From: DATEOR01 sp046734455
GTDB taxonomy: Bacteria > Actinomycetota > Thermoleophilia > Gaiellales > Gaiellaceae
Direction of reading: 5' to 3'
NCBI GenBank assembly: GCA_046734455.1
Contig: JBKPRJ010000028.1
Location: 1-64,000 of the forward strand
Length of the DNA stretch: 64,000 nt
Shown here: in pieces, positions 32,797 to 40,208 of the stretch
Numbering within the stretch: the first letter of the stretch is position 1
Layout of the letters: each line of letters opens with the position of its first letter
Notes under the pieces: generated by a model
The model's input: only the letters and a program-made list of their open reading frames with translations
Database searches by the model: none
What the model was told of the DNA's origin: nothing
Position numbers and translations under genes: made by a program

Positions 32797-34084
32797 GGGG
32801 CTCGAGTTCCTCGACCTTCGCCGGGCCCAGCCCGGCACGGGTGGTCTCCGAAACGAGGACTTCGCCGGCCCGTGCCTGGCCTTCGAGGCGCGAGGCGAGG
32901 TTGACGGTGTCGCCGGTCGCCGTGTAGCCGCGCTTTCCCGGCGCATCGACGACGCCGAGGACCGCCTCGCCGGAGTTCACGCCGGCGCGGAAGCGCGGCC
33001 AGCCGGGATGCGCGTCGGCAATCCGCGTCATCTCGCGCTGGAACTCGAGGCCTGTCCGGCCGGCGCGGAGCTCGTGCCCCGGCCCGCGGAAGACCACCAT
33101 GATGGCGTCTCCGATCGTGTTGTAGAGCTCGCCACCATGCGTCTGGAGGATGGGTGCGGCCGCGGGGAAGTACGTGTCCAGCATCGCCTTGATCTCGCGC
33201 TCGGGCGTCCGCTCCGAGAACGCGGTGTACCCCTGCAGGTCGGCGAAGAGCACGCTGACCTCCTCGAGATGGCCGCGCGTCTGCTCCTCGTAGATGTCGC
33301 TGAAGATCTCCGCCGACGAGCCTTCGAGCCGCCACTCACGCCGCGCCGCGAGCGCCACGACGCCGACGGCGAGAAGCATGAGCAGATGCCATTCCCACCA
33401 GGTGGTCTTCCAGTTGCGTGCGAAAGCCACGGCGAACATGGCCTCGCAGAGCAGGATGAGTGCGACGAGGATCGCAAGCGGCAGCGGTCGAGGCCGGGCG
33501 CGGAAGAGCTGGGCGTAGCGCCAGATCCCGAACCCGTAGGCGATCAGGCCGACGACGGCGAGCGCGGCGAGCGGCCCGCGTGCGTCCTCGGGAGTGACCG
33601 GGTCGTCGAGCGGCGGGAGGGTCGAGAGCGAGACGGCCGCCCAAGCGGCCATGTGCAGGAAGAGGAGCCCGTAGAGGACGGCGCGGTAGCGGACGATCAG
33701 CGCCGACGTCTCGGGATGGAACCGCACGGACGACAGGGCGGCGAAGAGCCCTGCCTCGAGCAGGCCGATCGCCGAGGCGATCTGGAAGCCCGCGTTCTTC
33801 CCCGCCAGGAGCACGCCCGGGGTGGCGAGGGCGTGCAGCACCAGGTAGCCGGACGTGGCGAGGAACGCCATTCCGATGAGAAGCAGGCGAGCATCGGCCC
33901 GCCGCGCGGCCGCCTCGGCGAGCAGGAAGCCAAGGGCGAACGACAGCGCTCCCACGAGGACGACCAGCCAGAAATGCGCCGGGTGGTTCTCCCAGATGAG
34001 ATCCAGGTCTGGCGCGACGAGGAGGACGGCGAGGCCGACGAGCGGAAGGACGCAGAGCGCGCCCCAGCCCGCCAGCCGGCTCAC
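32735..34084 (-). CDS. Membrane-bound class III adenylate/guanylate cyclase
   Basis: A 449-residue protein with about eight membrane helices (residues 5 to about 250) and a C-terminal class III cyclase domain. The two metal Asp are in VLFADLQGYTAFS and TIGDAIMVVF, and the transition-state Asn and Arg are in DTVNLASRLEG. The purine-specifying Lys is replaced by Asn (GGELYNTIGD), and the partner position usually Asp is Thr (YTATG). The nucleotide product is therefore uncertain. GTG 34084 overlaps the upstream flavoprotein stop; it is the last gene of the nuo-linked operon. Confidence 0.85.
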   Translation of the reverse strand: MSRLAGWGALCVLPLVGLAVLLVAPDLDLIWENHPAHFWLVVLVGALSFALGFLLAEAAARRADARLLLIGMAFLATSGYLVLHALATPGVLLAGKNAGFQIASAIGLLEAGLFAALSSVRFHPETSALIVRYRAVLYGLLFLHMAAWAAVSLSTLPPLDDPVTPEDARGPLAALAVVGLIAYGFGIWRYAQLFRARPRPLPLAILVALILLCEAMFAVAFARNWKTTWWEWHLLMLLAVGVVALAARREWRLEGSSAEIFSDIYEEQTRGHLEEVSVLFADLQGYTAFSERTPEREIKAMLDTYFPAAAPILQTHGGELYNTIGDAIMVVFRGPGHELRAGRTGLEFQREMTRIADAHPGWPRFRAGVNSGEAVLGVVDAPGKRGYTATGDTVNLASRLEGQARAGEVLVSETTRAGLGPAKVEELEPLSVKGKSEAVRAFVLRGLDP

Positions 34085-35541
34085 AAGAGGCTCTCCAACG
34101 CGTGCTTGTACTCGTAGCCGCCGAAGTCGTTCAGGTGGTTCGGCGGCAGCGGTCGCTCGACGATCTCCTCGCCTGCCCTGACGTAGGAGACCGGGTAGAT
34201 GTGGCCCTCCGCGTTCATCTCGATCGTGACCGCGATCGAGCCCTGCTCGCAGTGGTCGAGGAAATGGGCAAGCGGGAGGATGTGCGTGCTCCCGTCCGGA
34301 TAGACCGATCTGGCGAGATATCCCTTCTGCGTCCAGATCTCCGGCCCGGAGCGGATCTGTGACAGGAGAAACGGCGCGATCTCGTCGGGGCCGAGCTGCT
34401 GCAGCTCCCGCCTCTGACCGAGTCGCTTGGCGATCTGCTCCGCAAGGAGGCGCGCGTTGTAGCGGAAGCCGCTGACCGTTCCGGACGCGCTGCCGATGCC
34501 GTTCTTCCGCAGGCCGGCGGCGCCCTGCGTCGTGTTCCCGGCGAAGTACACGCCGGGCAGCGTCGTGCTCTCCCAGTACGGCGTCAGCGCGGGAATCCGG
34601 CCGTCGGCGACGGTCCCGATGCCGAGCTCCCGCAGGTCTCGGAGCGGCGTGCGAAACCCCGTCGCCGCGACGGCCGTATCCGCTTCGAGGGTGATCGCGC
34701 CGGGGCGCGTCGTCCCCTGGGCCTGAAGCCTGAAGCCGCCGCTTTCCGTGCGCTCGATCTGCTCGACCGCCGCATCGAGAGCGAAGGTGCCGCCTCCCCA
34801 GGCAGCGTCCTCGAGCGGCTCGAAGTAGCGCACGCGGACGGTGGCGTTCGCGAGCACGGCGGTCTGAACCGGCCGCGGAGAGACGAGGAAGATCGACCGG
34901 GCCCACGGCTCGAGGCCGTCGGCGATCTCGAAACCCGAGTTGCGCTTGCCGATGATGAGGACGCTCTTGCCCTGGAACTCCTGCGGCGCCGGCGTGTCGG
35001 CGTAATGCGGCACGTCCTCGATTCCCGGGATCGCGGACTTCCACGGTTCCGTCACTCCGATGGCGAAGACGACCGCGCGGCAGCGGTACTCGCCGTCCGA
35101 GGTGACGAGCACGTAGGCGTCGTCCTCGCGCCTCGTCGACTCCCAACGGCAGCCGAAGCGAACCTGGACACCTCCGCGCTCGGCGAAGGCCGCGAGCCCT
35201 CGCGACATTTCCGCGCAGGAGGGGACCAGGTAGTTGCGATCCATCTCCGCGGCGACGGTTGCGCGAAGCTCCGGCTCGTCGGCGATGAGGCTGTTGTGGT
35301 CGTACCACTCGTACTCGCGCGTCGTCCGGTCGAACGGCGCGTCGGGCTTCGTCCACGACAGGAGCCGCTGGAAGATCGGCCACTTGCGGAACATGCCGCC
35401 GGCCGCGTCGTCCTGGGAGATGACGGCGTGCTCGACGCCGAGCCGGGAGAGCGCGTAGGCGGTCTGCAGGCCGCCCGGCCCGCTCCCGACGACGACAACC
35501 GGATACTCGCCGGGCGGGAAGGGCCTCTCTAGCTCCGCCAA
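34081..35541 (-). CDS. FAD/NAD(P)-binding oxidoreductase with unusual C-terminal extension
   Basis: A 486-residue flavoprotein. The FAD motif is VVVVGSGPGGLQTAYALSRLG, the NAD(P) motif is SVLIIGKRNSGFEIADGL, and the second FAD contact is LPGVYFAGNTTQGAAG. It resembles YpdA/monooxygenase-type proteins and has no CxxC. The last ~110 residues (from about RSGPEIWTQK) are outside the known fold and unassigned. TTG 35541 is chosen: it has a GGAAG-like site upstream and overlaps the cNMP-domain gene by only 13 nt. Confidence 0.75.
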   Translation of the reverse strand: MAELERPFPPGEYPVVVVGSGPGGLQTAYALSRLGVEHAVISQDDAAGGMFRKWPIFQRLLSWTKPDAPFDRTTREYEWYDHNSLIADEPELRATVAAEMDRNYLVPSCAEMSRGLAAFAERGGVQVRFGCRWESTRREDDAYVLVTSDGEYRCRAVVFAIGVTEPWKSAIPGIEDVPHYADTPAPQEFQGKSVLIIGKRNSGFEIADGLEPWARSIFLVSPRPVQTAVLANATVRVRYFEPLEDAAWGGGTFALDAAVEQIERTESGGFRLQAQGTTRPGAITLEADTAVAATGFRTPLRDLRELGIGTVADGRIPALTPYWESTTLPGVYFAGNTTQGAAGLRKNGIGSASGTVSGFRYNARLLAEQIAKRLGQRRELQQLGPDEIAPFLLSQIRSGPEIWTQKGYLARSVYPDGSTHILPLAHFLDHCEQGSIAVTIEMNAEGHIYPVSYVRAGEEIVERPLPPNHLNDFGGYEYKHALESLL

Positions 35542-35951
35542 GCGAGGACTTCCTGCAACCGTCGCGCCTCCGTGACCAGCATCCGCAGCATTACCTTGGG
35601 GTAGCTGAGGAGAAACGCTTCGAGCCGAGGGCCCGGGATCTCGAGCACCCGGACGGGCGTCTCCGCCGTCACGTCCGCCGTGAGCGGCGCGTCGAGGAGC
35701 GTGGAGATCTCGCCGAAGAAGTCGCCCTGCCGGAGGCGGTTCAGCTCTTCCCCGCTGAGCGTGACCGAGGCCTCGCCGTCGAGGATGACGTAGAAGCCCG
35801 TCCCGCTCATCCCGCGCCTGAGGATGCGCTCGCCGGCCGCGAAGCTCCGCTCGCTGTCCGGATCGGCGATCGCCTCGAGCTGGGCGCGGTCCAGGTCGGC
35901 GAAGAGGTTGAAGCGCCGGAGGGTTTCGACCAGGTCTTCGCCGTTCGCCAT
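35529..35951 (-). CDS. Stand-alone cyclic-nucleotide-binding domain protein
   Basis: A 140-residue Crp-type cap domain with no DNA-binding helix-turn-helix. FNLFADLDRAQLEAIA, GERILRRGMSGTGFYVILDG and LRQGDFFGEISTLL follow the family. The phosphate-binding cassette keeps the Glu (FGE) but has Leu where the phosphate-contacting Arg should be (DAPLTADV versus xxPRxAxV). cNMP binding is therefore doubtful or altered. It lies between two flavoprotein genes, upstream of a cyclase gene. Confidence 0.82.
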   Translation of the reverse strand: MANGEDLVETLRRFNLFADLDRAQLEAIADPDSERSFAAGERILRRGMSGTGFYVILDGEASVTLSGEELNRLRQGDFFGEISTLLDAPLTADVTAETPVRVLEIPGPRLEAFLLSYPKVMLRMLVTEARRLQEVLAWRS

Positions 35952-35963
35952 TCAGTGCCGACT

Positions 35964-37286
35964 CTACAAGTCGAGCTCGCGCGCGGCGAAATAGACGACC
36001 TCGGAGAAGGTCGGGAACGGCTGGATCGTGTCGCGTAACGTGGCGACCGGGACGGCGGCGCGGACGGCCAGTGTGATCTGCCCGATCCACTCGCCGGCCT
36101 CCGGCCCGACCGCGACTCCGCCCACCAACACCTTGCGCTCCGGGTCGGCGAAGAGCTTGAGGAAGCCCGGCCGCTTGGGATCCTGGTAAGTGGACATGCG
36201 CGAGACCTTGTCCACCGCCCACGTGCCGACGACGGCGTTCTCTCCGCTCGTGTCGCCGACGGCTGCCACCTGGGGATCGGTGAAGACCGCGGCGGGCACC
36301 GCGTCATAGTTCGCGACGAGATCCCGTCCGGCGATGTTCGCCGCGGCGACCCGGCCCTGGTACTTGCCCACGTGGGTGAACTGCGCGACTCCGGTGGCGT
36401 CGCCGGCGGCCCAGACGTGCTCTCCTGCGCGCAGCCGTTCGTCGACCTTGATCCCGCCCCGACCGATCTCGACGTCGAGGTTCTCGAGGCCGAATCCCTC
36501 GACGTGCGGCTTGCGTCCCGTGGCGATCATCAGGTGTGTCGACTCGAGCGGCTCCCGTCCCTCGAGCTCGAGCCGGTAGGAACCCGGACCGCCCTCGACC
36601 TTCTTCGCACGCCCGTTGAGGCAAAGGCCGATTCCCTCCTCGACGAAGAGCTCGCCGAGGAGGTCCCCGGCGTCCCGGTCCATGCGCGGGAGGAGGTAGT
36701 CGCCGCTCTGCACGATCGTGACCCGCGTCCCCAGGCGCGAGTAGAACTGCGCCAGCTCGCAACCCACGGCCCCGCCCCCGACGACGACGAGGCTCTCGGG
36801 GACCTCGCGCGCGCTCGTGCCATCACGGCTCGTCCACGGCTCGACGGAGTCGAGGCCCTCGATCGGCGGGATCTGCGGCAGTGAGCCGGTGGAGACCATC
36901 AGCTCGTCGTAGGAGAGCTCGCGGCCGTCCACCTCGATCCTGCCGGGCTGCGTCACCACGCCCTTGCCGCGGACGACCTCGGCCCCGAGGTCCTCAACCC
37001 ACTTCACCTGGCTCGAGTCGTCCTTGCCCGCGGTCTTGTCCCGCCACCAGAAGATCTGCTCGGGATCGATCGTCGCGTCGACTCCGTGGGCGTGCTTGGC
37101 GCGGAAGGCGATCTCGACCGGCCGTAGGAGGGTCTTCGACGGAATGCAGGCCCAGTACGAGCATTCGCCGCCGACGAGCTCGTCCTCGACGAGCGTGATA
37201 CGGATCTTCTCGTCGAGCCGGCGCAGGGCGGCGATGAACGCCTCGCCGCTCACCCCTCCCCCGAGGACGACCACGTGCCGCGGCAT
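35964..37286 (-). CDS. Class I pyridine nucleotide-disulfide oxidoreductase (Lpd-like, non-canonical)
   Basis: A 440-residue flavoenzyme with the dihydrolipoamide dehydrogenase fold. The redox pair is present (GGECSYWACIPSK, CxxxxC), with the NAD motif VVVGGGAVGCELAQF and the FAD motif VWAAGDATGVAQFTH. The C-terminal base, normally His in HPTxSE, reads FPTFSE, so classical lipoamide reduction is unlikely. Mycobacterial LpdA-type quinone reductases are known relatives lacking that base. ATG 37286 overlaps the nuoN stop (TGATG), tying it to complex I. Confidence 0.85.
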   Translation of the reverse strand: MPRHVVVLGGGVSGEAFIAALRRLDEKIRITLVEDELVGGECSYWACIPSKTLLRPVEIAFRAKHAHGVDATIDPEQIFWWRDKTAGKDDSSQVKWVEDLGAEVVRGKGVVTQPGRIEVDGRELSYDELMVSTGSLPQIPPIEGLDSVEPWTSRDGTSAREVPESLVVVGGGAVGCELAQFYSRLGTRVTIVQSGDYLLPRMDRDAGDLLGELFVEEGIGLCLNGRAKKVEGGPGSYRLELEGREPLESTHLMIATGRKPHVEGFGLENLDVEIGRGGIKVDERLRAGEHVWAAGDATGVAQFTHVGKYQGRVAAANIAGRDLVANYDAVPAAVFTDPQVAAVGDTSGENAVVGTWAVDKVSRMSTYQDPKRPGFLKLFADPERKVLVGGVAVGPEAGEWIGQITLAVRAAVPVATLRDTIQPFPTFSEVVYFAARELDL

Positions 37287-38758
37287 CAATGCGGGAACGG
37301 CAGGAAGGAAACCGCGTCCGTGGCGATGTCGAGCAGCGGCTGCGCTGCGATGAAGCTGCCGATGGTGACGACGACGGCGAGCGCGACCGACGTTCCGAGG
37401 GCGAGCTCACGCGGCGGCGAGCCCCCGGCGGGCGCGACCCTGACCGCGGGCTGGAAATACATCGCGCGCACGACGCCGAGGTAGTAGTAGATGGAGACGA
37501 CGGTTGCGATCGCCCCCACGACAGCGAGCCAGGCCCAGCCGCGATCGACCGCGGCCGAGAAGGCGTAGAACTTCCCGATGAAGAGGCCGGCAGGCGGCAG
37601 CCCGATGAAGCCGAACATGAAGAGCGTCATCGCGGCGCCCATGCCCGGGCGCTCCCAGCCCATCCCGGCTAGGCCTTCGAGCGTGACGGGCCGGGCGAGC
37701 TCTCGCTCGCGCGCTGCGACGATGGCGAAGGCGCCGATGCTCATCGCGGCGTAGGAAATCAGGTAGTACATGAGCGCCCGTCCGCCAAGCGGGGTCGCAA
37801 CGGCGACCGGCATGAGCAGGAAGCCCGCGTGCGAGATGCTCGAGTACGCGAGCATCCGTTTGACGTCGGTCTGCACGAGGGCGCCGAGATTCCCCCAGGC
37901 GAGCGAGATGCAGACGATGACGGCGAGCGAGATCGTCCAGAGGTTCTCCTGGGACGGGAACGCGGTCACGAGGAGCCGCATCGTCAGGACGAGAGCCGCG
38001 ACCTTCGTCGCCGCCGACATGAACGCGGTCACCGGTGTCGGTGCGCCCTGGTAGACGTCTGGGGTCCACATGTGGAAGGGCGCGGCCGAGGCCTTGAAGG
38101 CCAGTCCCACGATGATCATCGCGAGGCCCGTGACGAGGAAGAGACTGTCAGCCTCGCCCGAGGCGTCGGCGATGTCTTCGAAGCCGATAACCCCGGTCGC
38201 GCCGTAGACGAACGCGCTTCCGAAGAGCAGGATCGCCGAGCCGAAGCTCCCGACGATCAGGTACTTGAGCCCGGCTTCCAACGAGGCCAGCTCTTCGATC
38301 GCGATCGCGCAGAGGATGTAGAGCGAGATCGAGAACCACTCGAGCCCGAGGAACATCGTCATCAGGTCGTCGGCCGAGACGAAGAAGCACATTCCCGCGG
38401 CCGCAGTGAGGAGGAGCGCGTAGTACTCACCCATCCGCTCGCGCAGGACGTACGCGTACGAGACGCCGACGGTGAGGAGACCGGAGCCGATGATGAGCAC
38501 CTGGCCGAGCTCGGCGAGCCGGTCGCGGCGGAGGGCGTTCGCGACGATCGCGTTGCCCGTCTCGTCCATCTGGAAGAGGGCGATCGCGGCCGCACCCGCG
38601 CCGATGAAGCACCCGATCGAGACGAACGCGCAGAAGTGTCTTCTCCAGCCGTGCGGCAGGAAGAGCGGAATAAGGAGGCAGATCGTTGCGCCGCCGAGGA
38701 GGACGAGCTCCGGCGAGAGCGCGCCCCAATCGATCGACGGGGTCGGGAACGACGTCAC
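37286..38758 (-). CDS. nuoN: NADH-quinone oxidoreductase subunit N
   Basis: A 490-residue antiporter-like membrane subunit of complex I with about 14 helices. It has the conserved VGLAFKASAAPFHMWTPDVYQG-type channel motif (seen from AFKASAAPFHMW), a YSSISHAG block, and LEWFSISLYIL with the coupling Glu. GTG 38758 overlaps the nuoM stop (GTGA). It is the last nuo subunit gene of the operon. Confidence 0.95.
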   Translation of the reverse strand: MTSFPTPSIDWGALSPELVLLGGATICLLIPLFLPHGWRRHFCAFVSIGCFIGAGAAAIALFQMDETGNAIVANALRRDRLAELGQVLIIGSGLLTVGVSYAYVLRERMGEYYALLLTAAAGMCFFVSADDLMTMFLGLEWFSISLYILCAIAIEELASLEAGLKYLIVGSFGSAILLFGSAFVYGATGVIGFEDIADASGEADSLFLVTGLAMIIVGLAFKASAAPFHMWTPDVYQGAPTPVTAFMSAATKVAALVLTMRLLVTAFPSQENLWTISLAVIVCISLAWGNLGALVQTDVKRMLAYSSISHAGFLLMPVAVATPLGGRALMYYLISYAAMSIGAFAIVAARERELARPVTLEGLAGMGWERPGMGAAMTLFMFGFIGLPPAGLFIGKFYAFSAAVDRGWAWLAVVGAIATVVSIYYYLGVVRAMYFQPAVRVAPAGGSPPRELALGTSVALAVVVTIGSFIAAQPLLDIATDAVSFLPFPH

Positions 38759-40206
38759 GGCGCCGCCTCGAACTGCGAGCCGACAGTGCCGGCCGGTCTG
38801 CCGCCGAAGGAGTGGTCGGTGATCGCGGCGGGCCAGAACGAGAGCGCGAGCAGGACGGCGACGAGCGGGACGATGATGCTGATCTCGGCCGGGCGGAGGT
38901 CGAGTGCCGCCTCGGTGATCGTCGGGCCCGGGTTCCTGTGCAGGACCGCCGAGATCAGTCTCAGCATGTACATGGCCGCGAGCACGATCGCGACGGCGCC
39001 CGCGACCGCCCAGCCCCAGCCGCGCGTGAAGATCCCGTTCAGGATCAGGAACTCCCCGGCGAACGCGCTCGACCCCGGCACTGCGAGCGCGATCACCCCG
39101 GTCGTGATCAACACCGTGGCGAGGACCGGCCGGCCGCGCGCCATTCCGCCGAGGAGCGCGAGGTTCCCGGTCGCGGCGCGCCGTTCGACGGCGCCGGCCA
39201 GCAGGAAGAGCGCTGCGGAGATGAGGCCGTGCGTGACCATCTGCAGAAGGGCGCCGGAGATGCCCGAGTCGTTCACGGCGAAGAGGCCGATCACGATCAG
39301 GTTCATCTGCGCGAGGCTCGAGTAGGCGATGACACCGCGGATGTCCGGCGCGCGGAAGGCCAACAGCGACCCGTAGACGAGCCCGATCGTCGCGAGCACC
39401 AGGATGACTGTCCGCCAGTCCGCGACGACTCCGGGGAAGAACACGAGCCCGATCCGGAGGAAGCCGTACGTGGCCGCCTTCGAGATGACGCCAGAGAGGA
39501 TCGCCGCCACCTCCGGCGGCGATTCGCGGTAGGCGTCGGGCAGCCAGCCGTGGAAGGGCCAGAGAGGCGCCTTCACTGCGAAGGCGGCCGCGAAGCCCAG
39601 GAAGATCCACGTGCTTCCGTTCTCGCCGATGGCCCGCATGTCGAAGGTTCCGGCCGAGAGGCCGAGCGCGATCACGGAGATGAGCATGAGCAGCGAGCCC
39701 GCGAGCGTGTAGACGACGAACTTGATCGTCGCGCCGACGCGACCCGCTCCGCCCCAGACGCCGATGGCGATGTAGAGCGGGATCATCATCGCTTCCCAGA
39801 AGACGTAGAACAGGAGCAGGTCCTGGGCGGTGAAGACCCCGACCGTCGCGCCTTCGAGGAAGAGCAGGAGCCCGAGGTAGGCGCCCATGCGCTCACGCCC
39901 CGACCAGAAGCCGTACGCGATCGCGGCCGTCGACACGACGACCGTCAGCCCGACGAGCCAGAGCGAGAAGTCGTAGAGGCCGACCGTGTAGGAGACGCCG
40001 AGATCCGAGAACCAGGAGTGGGACGCGGAGTCCTGGAGGCCGGCGTCTCCGTAGTCGAAGTTGAGCGCTCTGTTCACCCAGATCACGAGCTCGGCGAGCG
40101 CGACGAGGAGTGCCGTTCCTCCCGCTGCTCGCGCCGTCGGCCAGGGCACGATCCACACGAAGAGGGCGCCGGCCATCGGAAGGAAGATGAGGAGCGAGGT
40201 CAGCAC
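38755..40206 (-). CDS. nuoM: NADH-quinone oxidoreductase subunit M
   Basis: A 483-residue proton-translocating membrane subunit. Key-residue blocks are FYVFWEAMMIPLY (Glu), FAVKAPLWPFHGWLPDAY (Lys and His) and AYSSLAQMNLI. GTG 40206 follows the nuoL stop after two bases; the C-terminus overlaps nuoN. Confidence 0.95.
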   Translation of the reverse strand: MLTSLLIFLPMAGALFVWIVPWPTARAAGGTALLVALAELVIWVNRALNFDYGDAGLQDSASHSWFSDLGVSYTVGLYDFSLWLVGLTVVVSTAAIAYGFWSGRERMGAYLGLLLFLEGATVGVFTAQDLLLFYVFWEAMMIPLYIAIGVWGGAGRVGATIKFVVYTLAGSLLMLISVIALGLSAGTFDMRAIGENGSTWIFLGFAAAFAVKAPLWPFHGWLPDAYRESPPEVAAILSGVISKAATYGFLRIGLVFFPGVVADWRTVILVLATIGLVYGSLLAFRAPDIRGVIAYSSLAQMNLIVIGLFAVNDSGISGALLQMVTHGLISAALFLLAGAVERRAATGNLALLGGMARGRPVLATVLITTGVIALAVPGSSAFAGEFLILNGIFTRGWGWAVAGAVAIVLAAMYMLRLISAVLHRNPGPTITEAALDLRPAEISIIVPLVAVLLALSFWPAAITDHSFGGRPAGTVGSQFEAAP

Positions 40207-40208
40207 GG

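Noticed and set aside
34081..36222. Minus-strand flavoprotein extended upstream to 36222
   Set aside because: The extension is an out-of-frame shadow of the cNMP-domain and Lpd-like genes; the FAD motif begins just after TTG 35541.
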